Source: Rhodococcus spelaei (GTDB lineage Bacteria > Actinomycetota > Actinomycetes > Mycobacteriales > Mycobacteriaceae). Taken from it: a stretch of DNA of 64,000 nt. Made by a program: the position numbers and the translations under genes. The notes under the pieces are model-generated. The model searched no databases. It had not been told where the DNA came from and worked only from the letters and a program-made list of their open reading frames with translations. The number at the start of each line of letters is the position of its first letter. The stretch's first letter is position 1. Positions 8,024 through 18,613 of the stretch are shown here, piece by piece. The stretch is taken from positions 124,001 to 188,000 of the forward strand of contig NZ_VIGH01000001.1 in assembly GCF_006704125.1 (NCBI RefSeq), in the 5' to 3' direction.

Positions 8024-11000
8024 TCAGTAGACGTCGCGTACGTAACGCTTTTCGGCGGCGAGTGCCTTGACGTAGGCCTCGGCACTGCGTGGCGCCAGCC
8101 TGCCGTGCTGGGCGACGATGCCGCAGAGTGCCTGGTCAACGTCCTTGGCCATTCGGTTCGCATCGCCGCACACGTAGAAGTGCGCCCCGTTCTGCAGCCA
8201 TTCCCACAGCAGCGCGCCCCGTTCACGCATTCGATCCTGGACGTAGATCTTCTCGGACTGATCCCGCGAGAACGCCAGGTCGAGTTCGGTGAGAAATCCG
8301 TCCGCACGGAGTTCCTCGATCTCGTCGCGGTAGTAGAAGTCGGTGGCGGCGTGCTGTTCTCCGAAGAACAGCCAGTTCGGTCCGTCGTGACCCAACGCGC
8401 GTCGCTCGTGCAGGAAGGCGCGGAACGGGGCGATTCCGGTGCCCGGCCCGACCATGATCATCGGCGTGTCCGAATCGGCTGGGGGCCGGAAGTGACGCGA
8501 CTTCTGCACGAAGATGTCGATGTCGTCATCCTCGGCGTGGTCGGCGAGGTAGGTCGAACACACTCCCCGCCGCGGGATGCCGTGGAGGTTGTACCGAACG
8601 GCGGAGACCGTCAGCTGCACCTCGCGGGGGTTCTCCTTGGGGCTCGACGAGATCGAATACAGCCGCGGCTGAAGCGGTTTGAGGACACCGAGCCACTCGT
8701 CGACGGACGCGCGGAAGGGGGAACGGGCGAAAAGGTCGAGGGATTGCCGTCCCCACGACCAGTCGTCGAGGAGCGACTTGTTCTCGGGTTTCATCAATTC
8801 GGCGAGCTCGTCGTCGCCGGTGCGCTCGTGCGCGAAGCGGAGCAGGTCGTCGGTGATGCGCGTGATCTCGAGGCGATCGACGAGCGCGGAGCGCAGGGTC
8901 ATCGCGCCGTGCTCGGCCAGCTCGACCGTCCCGTCACCGTCGAGTCCGGTCGCGGAGAGCCACTCGTCGACGAACGGGCGGCTGTTGCGGGCCCACACCC
9001 CGAGTGCGTCACCGGCCTCGTACTCGAGGGTGCCTGCCGGCAGGTGGAAACCGAACTGCCGCACGTCTTTCGTCGACCCGGGAAGAGAGAGGGTGACGTT
9101 GCGCTTCAGGATGGTGGTCAGTGGCGTCTTCTTGCTGTACTGCGGGGCCGCCGCCGACGGCGCCGCCGCCTGCGTCGTTGGGGTGATCGTCGTCGACGCG
9201 GGGGCGGCACCGCCGCCGGGTCCCGAGCTGACGAAGGCGTGTGTGGACTTGAGAGCGTCTGTCACCGCGCTGAGCCACGCGGATGCCGTGTCCTCGTAGT
9301 CGGGTTCGCAGTCGACCCGGTCCAGGATGCGGGTGGCGCCGAGCTCGGCCAGCCGGGTGTCGAGTGTGCGTCCGTGGCCGCAGAAGTCGTCGTAGCTGGA
9401 GTCACCGAACGCGAGCACGGCGTAGCGGGTGTCGGGCAGGCGAGGCGCCGTGTCGCCGGACAGTGCGTCCCACAGGCCGGCCCCGTTGTCGGGCGCGTCG
9501 CCGTCGCCGTAGGTGCTCGTGATCACCAACAACTCCCGGGTTTCCGCGAGATCGGCAGCGGCGAATTCGTCCATGTCGTGCAGCGCCACCGGCAGTCCGG
9601 ACTCGGCGAGCGCCGTGGCGCAGGTGGCGGCGACCTCCTCTGCGTTGCCGGTCTGCGACGCCCACAGCACCACGATCGGTGCCCGCTCGGGAGCGGGCTC
9701 GGCGTCCAGAACCGGGGGTTCGGTCCTGCCGGGAAGATCGACCGGGCCGCCGTCGGGAACCGTTGTACGGGAGAACAATCCGGCCAGGATGCCGTCCACC
9801 CACGCCCGGGTGCCGGGATCGAACGGCGCATCGGCCGGCAACACCGGCACGCCCGCGGCGCCGCCGGCGGCGTCGGTGCGCAGCGCGGCGATCAGCCCGG
9901 CGAGGTAGCGGCGCTGCAGTGTGCCCGGCTCGGCCGCGGGTTCGTCGGCGACGCCCAAGAGGCCGGCGAGGGTGTCGAGTCGAGCCACACTGATCTCCTG
10001 CGTCGAGGGCTGTCCGGTGGTGGCGAGTGACGTGTCCGCCGGGGCTGCGGGGCTCGCGGCGGGTGCCTCGTCCGCGGCGGGGGTCACCTTCGTGAGGGTG
10101 ACCGCGCAGGCCTTGAATTCGGGCTGCTGCGAATCCGGGTCGACGGCGTCGTTGGTGACGGCGTTGATCGCCAGGTACTCGCCGAAGACGTCGTTCCAGT
10201 GGAACGGGGCGAAGCAGTTCCCGGGCCGGACGCGGTCGGTGACAACCACGGGCAGAACGGCGCGTCCGCGACGGGACGCCACCTCGATCCGATCCTTGTC
10301 GGTGATGCCGAGGCGCTGCGCATCCTCCGGATGGATCTCGATGAACGGGCCCGGGTTGAGCTTGTTCAGCTTCGCAACCTTGCCGGTCTTCGTCATCGTG
10401 TGCCACTGGTGCGCGAGCCGGCCCGTGTTGAGGAGGAACGGGTAGTCGTCGTCGGGCATCTCGGCGGGCAGCATGTGCGGGCGGGCGAAGAACGACGCCC
10501 GTCCGCTGGGGGTCGGGAAGGCCAGGCGCGGCGTCGCACCGTCCTCGCGGACCAGAAGCTGTTGGCTCACACCGTCGTTGAGGTAGCGGATCGGGTGGCG
10601 GTCGGTGTCGGAACCCGGCGGGCTCGGCCACTGGATCGGAGTCTCGCGCAGCCGCTCGTAGGTGACTCCGCGGAGGTCGTACCCGGTCCTGGGGTTCCAG
10701 AACTGTTTGATCTCCTCGAAGACTTCCTCCGCCGAGGAGTAGGTGAAGGCGTCCGCGTAGCCCATCTCGCAGGCGATCCGGGCGATGATCTGCCAGTCCG
10801 GGAGGGACTGCCCGACCGGGTCGAGGGCCTGCTGGAACAGGGTGAGGTTGCGTTCCGAGTTGATCATCACGCCGTCCGACTCAGTCCACAGCGCGGCCGG
10901 GAGCAGGACGTCGGCGTAGTCGTTGGTCTCGGTGTCGAGGAAGGCGTCCTGGGTGACGACCAGTTCGGCCTTCTCCAGTCCGGCGAGGACGGTCTTGCGG

Positions 11001-12262
11001 TTGGCCACCGTGGCAACGGGATTGGTGCAGATGATCCAGCAGGCCTTGATCTCACCGTCCGCCATACGGGAGAACATGTCGATCGTGCCGCCGCCGATCT
11101 CGGTGCGCAGGGTGCCGCGAGGGATGCCCCATCGGTCTTCGACGAAGTCACGGTCGGCGGCGGACGTCACCGCACGCTGCCCGGGCAGTCCGGGGCCCAT
11201 GTAGCCCATCTCCCGGCCGCCCATCGCGTTCGGTTGCCCGGTGAGCGAGAAGGGGCCGCTGCCGGGTGTGCAGATCGCGCCGGTGGCCAGGTGCAGGTTG
11301 CAGATCGCGTTGGTGTTCCACGTCCCGTGGGTGCTCTGGTTCAGCCCCATCGTCCAGCAGCTCATCCAATTGCCGGCATCACCGATCCACTGCGCAGCGG
11401 TGCGGATGTCGGCCTCGGGAATGCCGGTGACCTCGCTGACCCGCTGCGGTGTGTACTCCGAGAGGAAGTCGGGCATCGCGTCCCAGCCTTCGGTGAACTC
11501 GGCGATGAACTCGAGGTCGGTGTGTCCGTTCTCGGCGATGAGGTGCAGCAGCCCGTTGAGGAGCGCGAGGTCGGTGCCAGGTGCGATCTGCATGAACAGG
11601 TCCGCCTTGTCGGCCGTCGCGCTGCGCCTCGGGTCGACGACGATCAGCTTCGCGCCGGCCTTGACCCGGTCCATCATCCGCAGGAAGAGGATGGGATGGC
11701 AGTCGGCCATGTTGGCGCCGATCACGAAGAAGACGTCGGCGTGGTCGAAGTCCTGGTACGAGCCGGGCGGGCCGTCGGCGCCGAGGGACTGCTTGTATCC
11801 CGTGCCGGCGCTGGCCATGCACAACCGCGAGTTCGACTCGATCTGATTGGTCCCGATGAACCCCTTGGCCAGCTTGTTCGACAGATACTGCGCTTCGAGG
11901 GACATCTGCCCGGACACGTAGAGCGCGACCGCATCGGGTCCGTGCTCGTCGACGATCGCCCGCAATCGCGACGCGGTCTGGGAGATCACGGCGTCCATGT
12001 CGGCGGCCTCGATGGGCGCACCCCGCTCCGGCCGTCGGTACGGCGTCTCCATGCGCCCGGGGCCCGCGAGCATGTCGGCGGTCGTCGCACCCTTCGTGCA
12101 CAGACGCCCGAAGTTCGTCGGGTGCGTCTTCCGGCCCGACGATTTCGCTGCCCGGCGACGCCCGGTCTCCGGGTCCGTGGTGACCTCGAGGACCACCCCG
12201 CACCCCACCCCGCAGTAGGCGCACAGCGTCTCCACACTGGTGGTGTCGGATCCCACGTCCAC
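8024..12262 (-). CDS. Assimilatory nitrate reductase fused to CysJ-type flavoprotein reductase
   Basis: I choose GTG 12262 because GGAGGG lies 9 nt upstream; an ATG at 12307 lacks a ribosome site. The protein is about 1412 residues. The N-terminal molybdopterin oxidoreductase part has a [4Fe-4S] motif (CAYCGVGCG, Cys14/17/21, then Cys55) and molybdopterin-binding regions to about residue 700. A flavodoxin domain follows ([15 protein letters not shown] from about 862, [13 protein letters not shown]). A FAD/NADPH reductase module (from about 1050) carries [23 protein letters not shown] and [17 protein letters not shown](P)H electrons would thus reach the Mo site within one polypeptide, reducing nitrate to nitrite. 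No nitrite reductase or transporter is adjacent. Confidence 0.88.
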   Translation of the reverse strand: MDVGSDTTSVETLCAYCGVGCGVVLEVTTDPETGRRRAAKSSGRKTHPTNFGRLCTKGATTADMLAGPGRMETPYRRPERGAPIEAADMDAVISQTASRLRAIVDEHGPDAVALYVSGQMSLEAQYLSNKLAKGFIGTNQIESNSRLCMASAGTGYKQSLGADGPPGSYQDFDHADVFFVIGANMADCHPILFLRMMDRVKAGAKLIVVDPRRSATADKADLFMQIAPGTDLALLNGLLHLIAENGHTDLEFIAEFTEGWDAMPDFLSEYTPQRVSEVTGIPEADIRTAAQWIGDAGNWMSCWTMGLNQSTHGTWNTNAICNLHLATGAICTPGSGPFSLTGQPNAMGGREMGYMGPGLPGQRAVTSAADRDFVEDRWGIPRGTLRTEIGGGTIDMFSRMADGEIKACWIICTNPVATVANRKTVLAGLEKAELVVTQDAFLDTETNDYADVLLPAALWTESDGVMINSERNLTLFQQALDPVGQSLPDWQIIARIACEMGYADAFTYSSAEEVFEEIKQFWNPRTGYDLRGVTYERLRETPIQWPSPPGSDTDRHPIRYLNDGVSQQLLVREDGATPRLAFPTPSGRASFFARPHMLPAEMPDDDYPFLLNTGRLAHQWHTMTKTGKVAKLNKLNPGPFIEIHPEDAQRLGITDKDRIEVASRRGRAVLPVVVTDRVRPGNCFAPFHWNDVFGEYLAINAVTNDAVDPDSQQPEFKACAVTLTKVTPAADEAPAASPAAPADTSLATTGQPSTQEISVARLDTLAGLLGVADEPAAEPGTLQRRYLAGLIAALRTDAAGGAAGVPVLPADAPFDPGTRAWVDGILAGLFSRTTVPDGGPVDLPGRTEPPVLDAEPAPERAPIVVLWASQTGNAEEVAATCATALAESGLPVALHDMDEFAAADLAETRELLVITSTYGDGDAPDNGAGLWDALSGDTAPRLPDTRYAVLAFGDSSYDDFCGHGRTLDTRLAELGATRILDRVDCEPDYEDTASAWLSAVTDALKSTHAFVSSGPGGGAAPASTTITPTTQAAAPSAAAPQYSKKTPLTTILKRNVTLSLPGSTKDVRQFGFHLPAGTLEYEAGDALGVWARNSRPFVDEWLSATGLDGDGTVELAEHGAMTLRSALVDRLEITRITDDLLRFAHERTGDDELAELMKPENKSLLDDWSWGRQSLDLFARSPFRASVDEWLGVLKPLQPRLYSISSSPKENPREVQLTVSAVRYNLHGIPRRGVCSTYLADHAEDDDIDIFVQKSRHFRPPADSDTPMIMVGPGTGIAPFRAFLHERRALGHDGPNWLFFGEQHAATDFYYRDEIEELRADGFLTELDLAFSRDQSEKIYVQDRMRERGALLWEWLQNGAHFYVCGDANRMAKDVDQALCGIVAQHGRLAPRSAEAYVKALAAEKRYVRDVY

Positions 12263-12447
12263 GGTTCGACTCCCTCCGGTCGGTGACACAACGGCTGAGG
12301 AGAGCATGGACTGCGGATGTTTCCGAATCTTGGCTCCATTGTTGCGGGGTGATGACGGCCTCGTCTCCGTACGTACGAGCTACGAGTGCGTGGCCGGAAC
12401 ACGGCAGCGGGAAGAAAATGTCGGTGGGGCGGCTTAGTGTGGCCGAC

Positions 12448-13416
12448 ATGAGCACCCCCGCCATGATCAGCGTCACGGGTCTCGCCCGGACCTTCACCAC
12501 CAAGACCGGGCCGGTCGAGGCGGTCAGGGGCATCGACTTCGAGGTTCGCGAGGGCGAGATCCTGGGTCTGCTGGGCCCCAACGGCGCGGGTAAGACGACC
12601 ACCCTCCGGATGATCAGCACCCTGATCGAGCCGACCGCGGGCGACGCCGTCGTCTCCGGGGCCGACCTGCTGCGGGACCCGCGGCTGGTGCGGTCCCGGA
12701 TCGGCTACGTCGCGCAGGGCGGTGCCACGCACGACGAGGAACTGGTCATCGACGAGCTGGTCCTGCAGGCCAGGCTCTTCGGGCTGAGCAAGAGATCGGC
12801 GGTGGCGAACGCCGAGTCCCTGCTGCACACGCTCGACCTGGACGGCCTCGGCGGACGTAAGTGCAAGCAGCTCTCCGGCGGCCAACGCAGACGGGTCGAC
12901 ATCGCGCTCGGGCTGGTGCACCAGCCCAACCTCATCTACCTCGACGAGCCGACCACCGGCCTCGACCCGCAGAGCCGGGCGAATCTGTGGGACCACATCC
13001 GGTCGCTGCGCGAACGCGGCACCACCATCGTGCTGACCACCCACTACCTCGACGAGGCCGACGCCCTGTGCGACCGGATCCTGGTGATGGACCACGGGGA
13101 GATCGTCGCCGAGGGGACCCCGGACGAGCTCAAGCGCCGCATCTCCGGCGACGTGATCAGTCTCGAGATCTCGCCCGAGTTGGCCGCCCGCGCGGTCGAG
13201 GTGGCCGACGGCGCCCTCGAGCTGCGCTCGCAACTCACCGAGGGTCACCTGGTGCACCTGACCGTGGAGAAGGGTGACGCAGCGGTGGTCCCGCTGCTAC
13301 ATGCACTGCAGTCGGCCGGCATCGTGCCCGGATCGCTGACCGTCAAACGCCCGAGCCTGGACGACGTGTTCCTCACCGTCACGGGCCGCTCTCTCAGGGA
13401 TGGAGACCAGGGATGA
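12448..13416 (+). CDS. ABC exporter ATP-binding protein (DrrA-like)
   Basis: A 322-residue ATPase with Walker A GPNGAGKTTT near residue 42, Q-loop region YVAQGG, signature LSGGQRRRVDIALGL, Walker B LIYLDEPTTGLDP and the H-loop TTHYLDEAD. The C-terminal extension SLDDVFLTVTGRSLRD is typical of the daunorubicin-resistance DrrA subfamily. It pairs with an ABC-2 permease whose ATG overlaps its stop by 4 nt. The start ATG at 12448 is preceded by TAGTGT and 7 nt, so the mRNA may be leaderless. The substrate is unknown; DrrAB-type systems export hydrophobic drugs or lipids. Confidence 0.9.
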   Translation: MSTPAMISVTGLARTFTTKTGPVEAVRGIDFEVREGEILGLLGPNGAGKTTTLRMISTLIEPTAGDAVVSGADLLRDPRLVRSRIGYVAQGGATHDEELVIDELVLQARLFGLSKRSAVANAESLLHTLDLDGLGGRKCKQLSGGQRRRVDIALGLVHQPNLIYLDEPTTGLDPQSRANLWDHIRSLRERGTTIVLTTHYLDEADALCDRILVMDHGEIVAEGTPDELKRRISGDVISLEISPELAARAVEVADGALELRSQLTEGHLVHLTVEKGDAAVVPLLHALQSAGIVPGSLTVKRPSLDDVFLTVTGRSLRDGDQG

Positions 13417-14201
13417 CCCTCACCGACACCTTTCCCGTCACCTCGGCGGCACGCGAGACCGGCCTGATCTTCTGGTCGCACCTGCGCGCGAACCTGCGGA
13501 ACCCGCTGTGGGTGCTGATCGGGCTGAGCCAGCCGATCCTGTACCTGGTGCTGTTCGGTCCGCTGCTCGAGGGCGTCGGCGGCTCGGTCGGCGCGGGCAC
13601 CGACCCCTGGCTGGTGTTCACCCCCGGCCTGATCATCCAGATCGGCCTGTTCGGGTCGATGTTCGCCGGCTTCTCGATGGTCTACGAGTTGCGCGCCGGG
13701 ATCATCGAGCGCCAGCGGGTGACCCCCGCCAGCCGGGCCGCACTGCTGCTCGGGCGGGTGCTCAAGGACATGGTGGTGCTGATGGTGCAGGCCACCATCC
13801 TGGTGCTGGTCGCGGTGGCGCTGTTCGACCTGCGTCCCAACATCCTCGGATTCGTGCTCACGCTGATCCTCGTCGCGATCATCGCCGCGGGGATGTCGTC
13901 CGCCTCGTACGCGCTGGCGCTGGCAACGCGGTCGGAGGACTCGCTGGCCTCGGTGCTGAACATGGTTTCGGTTCCGCTGCTGCTGCTTTCGGGCATCCTG
14001 CTGCCGATGACGCTGGGCCCGGGCTGGCTGCAGACCCTCGCGAGAATCAACCCGCTCTCGCACACCGTCGACGCGGCCCGGGCACTGTTTCGCGGCGACT
14101 TCGGTTCGTCGGACGTGTACGTCGGAACGGCCGTCACCGTGATCCTCGCGGTGGTGCTCGCGACGATCGGGGCCCGCACGTTCGCCAAGGAGAACGCGTA
14201 G
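13413..14201 (+). CDS. ABC-2 type permease (DrrB-like)
   Basis: A 262-residue integral membrane protein with about six hydrophobic segments (near 36-56, 69-89, 112-145, 150-170, 180-205, 235-255). Landmarks are NPLWVLIGLSQPILYLVLFGPL and YELRAGIIERQRVTPASR; the second is the ABC-2 coupling region. GILLPMTLGPGWLQTLARINPLSH also matches ABC-2/DrrB permeases. It begins inside the last codons of the ATPase gene (ATGA overlap), so the two are translationally coupled and form one exporter. Two copies of each subunit are expected in the complex. The substrate is unknown. Confidence 0.88.
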   Translation: MTLTDTFPVTSAARETGLIFWSHLRANLRNPLWVLIGLSQPILYLVLFGPLLEGVGGSVGAGTDPWLVFTPGLIIQIGLFGSMFAGFSMVYELRAGIIERQRVTPASRAALLLGRVLKDMVVLMVQATILVLVAVALFDLRPNILGFVLTLILVAIIAAGMSSASYALALATRSEDSLASVLNMVSVPLLLLSGILLPMTLGPGWLQTLARINPLSHTVDAARALFRGDFGSSDVYVGTAVTVILAVVLATIGARTFAKENA

Positions 14202-14223
14202 CGGTTCCGCTAACGTCGACGCC

Positions 14224-14901
14224 ATGCGACCGACTGCACTGATCACCGGCGCCAGCCGCGGCCTCGGCGCCGCCATCGCCCGCGAACTGGCCCCCGGCCA
14301 CGACCTCCTGCTCGGCGCCCGCACTTCCACCGCGCTGCAACCGATTCTGGCCGACCTACCCGGGTCCCGCGGGTGGCCGGTCGACCTCACCGACTACACG
14401 GCGGTCGCCGCCGCCTCAGCGGGCATCGACCGGTTGGACGTGCTGGTGCACAACGCCGGGGTGGCCGACCTGGGCACCGTCGCGGAGACCGGGGCGCCGA
14501 CCTGGCGCCGGGCGTTCGAGGTCAACGTGATCGCGGTCGCGGAGCTGACCCGGCTGCTGCTGCCCGCGCTGCGGGCCGCGAACGGTCATGTGGTGCTGAT
14601 CAATTCGGGTGCCGGGCTGCGCGCGAACCCGGGTTGGGGGGCGTACGCCGCGAGCAAGTTCGCGCTGCGGGCGTTCGGTGACGCACTGAGGTTGGAGGAA
14701 CCGGCACTGCGGGTGACCTCGATCCATCCCGGCCGGATCGCCACCGACATGCAGCAGGCCATCGTCGCGACGGAGGGTGGTGCGTACGACCCGGACCGGT
14801 TCCTCACCCCCGAGACTGTCGCCCGCGCCGTCCGACAGGCGGTCGAGACGCCGCGGGACGCGCACCCAACCGAGATCGTGCTGCGACCGATCGCGCGTTA
14901 G
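14224..14901 (+). CDS. Short-chain dehydrogenase/reductase
   Basis: A 225-residue classical SDR. It has the NADP-type glycine motif TGASRGLG near residue 8, the NNAG equivalent VHNAGVAD near 78, the catalytic Ser in LINSGAG, and the YAASK catalytic Tyr/Lys pair near 142-146, then HPGRIATDM. An Arg after TGAS favours NADP(H). TAACGT lies 7 nt before the ATG and no ribosome site is visible, so its own leaderless promoter is likely. It could alternatively be read through from the ABC operon ending 22 bp upstream. The substrate is not inferable. Confidence 0.88.
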   Translation: MRPTALITGASRGLGAAIARELAPGHDLLLGARTSTALQPILADLPGSRGWPVDLTDYTAVAAASAGIDRLDVLVHNAGVADLGTVAETGAPTWRRAFEVNVIAVAELTRLLLPALRAANGHVVLINSGAGLRANPGWGAYAASKFALRAFGDALRLEEPALRVTSIHPGRIATDMQQAIVATEGGAYDPDRFLTPETVARAVRQAVETPRDAHPTEIVLRPIAR

Positions 14902-14911
14902 CGCGGCTCGT

Positions 14912-16093
14912 TCACCGCACCGGGTCCGGGTCGACGAGTACGCAACGTGCTCCGGTGAAGATCGTCGGCATGCACCGGTTGTTGTGGTCGCACAGCGACC
15001 GGGTGCCGGGGTCCGCGGCGATCTTGTTGACCAGGTCCGGCTCGCGCAGCAGTGCCCGGGCCATCGCGACGAACTCGAAGCCCTCCGCCATCGCGGTGTC
15101 CATGCCGTCCCGGTCGGTGACCCCGCCGAGCAGCACGAGCGGCATCGCCACGGCCGCCCGGATCTGTCGGGCCTGCTCGAGCATGAACAGCGGGGTGTAG
15201 GGGTACTCGCGGATGAACTTCTTGCCGACCAGTTGCACGCCGAGCTTGATCGGCTGCGGCATCACTGCGGCGAACTCGCGAATCGGGGCGTCGCCCTTGA
15301 ACAGGTACATCGGGTTGAGCAGCGAGCTGCCCATGGTCAGCTCGAGCGCGTCGAGGCTGCCGTCGGCCTCGAGCCACTGCGCGACCTGGATCGCCTCGTC
15401 CACCCGGAAGCCGCCGGGCACCCCGTCGTCCATGTTCAGCTTGGCCAGGATCGCGACCTTCCCGCCCACCGCGTCGCGGACCGCGCGCGCCGTCTCCAGC
15501 ACGATCCGGGCCCGGTTCTCCAGCGAGCCTCCGTAGGAATCCTTGCGGCGGTTGAGCTTCGGGCTCAGGAAGGAGCTGGCGAAGTAGTTGTGCCCGAAGT
15601 GGATCTCGACGGCGTCGAAGCCTCCCTCCACGGCGAGCTTCGCGGCGCTCCCGTGCGCGGCGGTGATGCGCCGGATGTCGTCGAGCGTCGCGGCCTTGGT
15701 GATCTTCATGCTCAGCGGGTTGAACGACATCGACGGCGCCAGCGCGGGAAGGCCGTTCGACTTGGCGTTCGCGACGGGCCCCGCGTGGCCGAGCTGAGCG
15801 GACGCCGCAGCGCCCTCCGCGTGGATGGCGTCGGTGAGCCGCCGCAGCCCCGGCACCACGTCGGGTCGCATCCACAGCTGGCCGTACTCGGTGCGGCCCT
15901 CGGGCGCGACCGCGCAGTACGCGACGGTCGACATTCCGACCCCGCCCGCGGCCGGTCGCCGGTGGAACTCGATCAGGTCGTCGGTGACCAGTGCGTTCGG
16001 CGTCAGGCCCTCGAATGTCGCAGACTTGATGACGCGGTTGCGCAGCGTGATCGGGCCGAGCTTGGCCGGTGCCAGCACATCGGGATGGTTCAC
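14912..16093 (-). CDS. Old Yellow Enzyme-family NADH:flavin oxidoreductase
   Basis: The start is the GTG at 16093 behind GAAGGA. The 393-residue protein is a single FMN TIM barrel: LGPITLRNRVIKSATFEGL, then AQLGHAG near 100, and EIHFGHNYFASSFLSPKLNRRKDSYGGSLENR. The HxxHxYL-type active-site region is replaced by HFGHNYFAS, so the second substrate-binding His is kept while a Tyr/Phe change is seen. The C-terminus CDHNNRCMPTIF resembles the start of the 4Fe-4S segment of 2,4-dienoyl-CoA reductases, but the fusion partner is absent. It probably reduces an activated C=C bond. Its gene converges on the SDR, 10 bp apart. Confidence 0.87.
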   Translation of the reverse strand: MNHPDVLAPAKLGPITLRNRVIKSATFEGLTPNALVTDDLIEFHRRPAAGGVGMSTVAYCAVAPEGRTEYGQLWMRPDVVPGLRRLTDAIHAEGAAASAQLGHAGPVANAKSNGLPALAPSMSFNPLSMKITKAATLDDIRRITAAHGSAAKLAVEGGFDAVEIHFGHNYFASSFLSPKLNRRKDSYGGSLENRARIVLETARAVRDAVGGKVAILAKLNMDDGVPGGFRVDEAIQVAQWLEADGSLDALELTMGSSLLNPMYLFKGDAPIREFAAVMPQPIKLGVQLVGKKFIREYPYTPLFMLEQARQIRAAVAMPLVLLGGVTDRDGMDTAMAEGFEFVAMARALLREPDLVNKIAADPGTRSLCDHNNRCMPTIFTGARCVLVDPDPVR

Positions 16094-16188
16094 GGATCTT
16101 CCTTCGGGTCGAGTGTGCCCGACGGTAGGCGTGCAGCCGATCGAGCGCAGCGAAACGGACCGCTCAGTGGGAGGAATTCGCCCTCGGT

Positions 16189-16881
16189 TCAGAACCCGTC
16201 CGGCGCCGGTGTACTGATCGTCGACGGGTCCTGGTTTCGCGCCCACTTCGGCAGGATGAAGATCCCCTCGGCCTCGACACACACACCGTCGGGGCCGGCG
16301 AGGTGGCCGACGACGACCGTCTTGACACCCTCGATGCGGTCGATCCGCGCCTCGGCGTGCAGCGCGCCGAGCGGGGTCGGCCTGCGGTAACGAAGGGTCA
16401 AGGTCCCGGTCATGCCCGGGGCCCCACCGGCCTCCGCGGCCGAGCCGAGAACCTGGTCGAGGATGAGCGCGGACACCCCGCCGTGTGTCAGTCCCGCCGG
16501 ACCCTCGTACTGCGCGCCGAGATCGAAGTCGCACCATGCGCGACCGTCCGGATCGTGGCGGAGCACCAGCGGGGGTGCGACCGCGTTGCGGAGCCCGGCG
16601 GCGGCGTTACCCCAGGCCCGCTTCTGGCCGGACGCACCCCAGCGAACGCCGTACGGTCCGGGGTTCACGCGCTTGCGCAGGATCTGCTTGGCCGCGTCGA
16701 GGTGCTCGTGCGCGGCGCGCAGATCGGCCTCGTCCTCGACCTCGGTCAGCAACGCGACCTCGATCAGCTCGCGGACGCTGTCGGTGAGCGGTTCGTACAG
16801 GTCCACCTGCCGTGCGATCTCCTCGTCGGACATCCCGTCCTGGACGTAGAGCTGCTGTTGACGAGCGATCGAATCTGTCAC
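16189..16881 (-). CDS. PaaI-family hotdog thioesterase
   Basis: The chosen GTG at 16881 follows GAGG at short spacing and gives 230 residues. A helical N-terminal extension of about 75 residues (TDSIARQQQLYVQ...) precedes a single hotdog domain. Key signatures are QYEGPAGLTHGGVSALILDQVLG, with the HGG-type active site, TGTLTLRYRRPTPLG, and the closing GVCVEAEGIFILPK. The family hydrolyses acyl-CoA thioesters in the cytoplasm. It is oriented with the Old Yellow Enzyme gene and 95 bp upstream of it, so co-transcription is possible. Acyl specificity is unknown. Confidence 0.82.
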   Translation of the reverse strand: MTDSIARQQQLYVQDGMSDEEIARQVDLYEPLTDSVRELIEVALLTEVEDEADLRAAHEHLDAAKQILRKRVNPGPYGVRWGASGQKRAWGNAAAGLRNAVAPPLVLRHDPDGRAWCDFDLGAQYEGPAGLTHGGVSALILDQVLGSAAEAGGAPGMTGTLTLRYRRPTPLGALHAEARIDRIEGVKTVVVGHLAGPDGVCVEAEGIFILPKWARNQDPSTISTPAPDGF

Positions 16882-17013
16882 GAGAGCCTCACTGGTGCGG
16901 GACGTCGACACCGGGCACGAAGGCAACGGTCCTGGTGCACGACTGGTCATGCATGCGATCTGCACTCTACTGAGGCAGGCACAGCCGACTCTGCACCACA
17001 CCCGCGCCGAACG

Positions 17014-17062
17014 GGTGATGGGAACCAACAGCCAGTCAGACCGACTGATGGTTCCCATCACC
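17014..17062. terminator. Hairpin repeat, family 1, copy A (terminator of the MFS gene)
   Basis: Perfect 14-bp arms (GGTGATGGGAACCA and its complement) enclose a 21-nt loop containing CCAGTCAGACCGACTGA. It lies 34 bp past the stop of the minus-strand MFS gene. The same loop core occurs at 46742-46792 and 48758-48806. Confidence 0.7.
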
Positions 17063-17095
17063 GTGGGTGGGGAGGAGCAGGAGGGTGCCGCGGGG

Positions 17096-18613
17096 TCAGT
17101 CGAGGGCGGGCGCCAGCGCGGGCTCGACGGTCCGGTCCGCGCCCGGCACGCTGAGCTGCTCGATGCGGCGGGGCAGCGCCAACGCGACCAGCGCACCGAG
17201 GACCGCGGCGACGGCGCCGATCAGGAAGGCGATCTGGAATCCCTTGTCGGTGTAGAACACCACGCCCTGCGTCATCTCCAGGGGGATCGGCGCGATGTGG
17301 GAGTTGTTCATCACGGTGAACGCGATGACCGGCAGAATCGCCGGGAACACGCTCTGGAACACACCCACGATGCTCGCGGTGCTGGCCTGCAGCTGCGGCG
17401 GGACCGCCTCGATCAGCAGGTTCGGGATCGATGCGTAGGCCATGCCCATGCCGGTGCCGAACAGGCCGGCGAAGGCGATCAGCAGACCCTTGTCGTCGTG
17501 GGCGAACGCGGTCAGCAGGAAGCCCGCCGCCATCCCCAGCAGACCGATGATCATCAGCGGTCGCGGTCGCACGTTGCGTCCGACCAGCATGCCGACGATG
17601 AGCCCGCCGACCACGACCATGCCGCCGATCGGCGCCTGGAAGATCGCGAAACCCTCTGCGCTGACACCGAATCCGTAGCCGAGCCCGAGGACGGCGGGCG
17701 TCATCGCCAGCATCGGGAGCAGGATGGTGAACAGGCCGCTCGAGCCGTAGACGAAACCGGCGCCGACGGCGGTGAGCAGCACCGGCCGCTTGCCGAGCAC
17801 CTTCAGGTCGATCAAGGGTTCACGCACGACCTTCGCCGAGACCGACCAGGCAACCAGGAGGGCAGCGCCGCCGACCAGGTAGGAGAGCGTAGATCCGCTC
17901 CGCCAACCCCAGGTGGGGCCGAAGCTCACCGCGACCAGCACACCGGCGATGCCGGCACCGAGCAGCACCGCCCCGACCAGGTCGAGGCTCGACCTCAGCC
18001 GCACCGTCGACTCGTCGGTGGAGACGACGATCATCGCGCCGAGCACCACGAGGCCGATGACGAAGAACCAGAAGATGCTGCGGAAACCGTGGTTGTCGAT
18101 CAGCCAGCCGGTCAGGAACGGCGCCGGGATCGCGATCAGGCCCATGCCGCTGGTCGCGATGCTGACCGCCAGCGCGATCGTCTTCGGCGGGAAGACGTCC
18201 CGGATCAGCGAGTAGCTCAGGAACAGGCAGGGAACGAGCAGACCCGACAGGGCTCGGCCCGCGATCAACACCCCGTAGCTCGACGCGATCGCGGAGACGA
18301 ACGATCCCAGAGCCGCACCGGCGACGCATGCCAGCAGCAGTTTGCGTTTGCCGTACATGTCGGCGAGCTTGCCGATCAGCGGGGCGGTCACGGCGCCCAG
18401 GAGCAGGAACGACGTCAACAGCCAGGCGCCCTGGGTGGTCTGGTAGTGCGCCGAGATCGCGGGCAGTGCCATCGAGATCATCATGTAGCTGACCGCGAGC
18501 ATCTCGAGTAGCAGCACGATCGATGCGAGGGAGAAGACCAGCCGGGGCGTCCACCGCTGGGCGGCGGCCGACGGCGGGCCTGGCAGGTCGGCGGGTTGAG
18601 CGTGAGCGACCAT
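17096..18613 (-). CDS. MFS transporter, 14-TM drug-resistance type
   Basis: The 505-residue protein has about 14 hydrophobic segments, the length and pattern of the DHA2/EmrB-type MFS group. The motif A-like loop is LLLGAVTAPLIGKLADMYGKRKLLL near 75-100. Motif C-like glycines are in IATSGMGLIAIPAPFLTGWL. The first 15 residues are cytoplasmic (MVAHAQPADLPGPPS). It is divergent from the HsaD-like hydrolase gene across a 406-bp region containing the cluster operator motif. It is therefore a candidate uptake or efflux system for the catabolic island. A hairpin terminator follows its stop. Confidence 0.85.
   Translation of the reverse strand: MVAHAQPADLPGPPSAAAQRWTPRLVFSLASIVLLLEMLAVSYMMISMALPAISAHYQTTQGAWLLTSFLLLGAVTAPLIGKLADMYGKRKLLLACVAGAALGSFVSAIASSYGVLIAGRALSGLLVPCLFLSYSLIRDVFPPKTIALAVSIATSGMGLIAIPAPFLTGWLIDNHGFRSIFWFFVIGLVVLGAMIVVSTDESTVRLRSSLDLVGAVLLGAGIAGVLVAVSFGPTWGWRSGSTLSYLVGGAALLVAWSVSAKVVREPLIDLKVLGKRPVLLTAVGAGFVYGSSGLFTILLPMLAMTPAVLGLGYGFGVSAEGFAIFQAPIGGMVVVGGLIVGMLVGRNVRPRPLMIIGLLGMAAGFLLTAFAHDDKGLLIAFAGLFGTGMGMAYASIPNLLIEAVPPQLQASTASIVGVFQSVFPAILPVIAFTVMNNSHIAPIPLEMTQGVVFYTDKGFQIAFLIGAVAAVLGALVALALPRRIEQLSVPGADRTVEPALAPALD

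Noticed and set aside
10199-12286. 695-codon plus-strand frame opposite the nitrate reductase fusion
   Set aside because: Antisense to a gene with clear motifs along its whole length; composition is that of a shadow frame.
12263-12307. N-terminal extension of the nitrate reductase to ATG 12307
   Set aside because: No ribosome site before that ATG, whereas GGAGGG sits 9 nt before the GTG at 12262.
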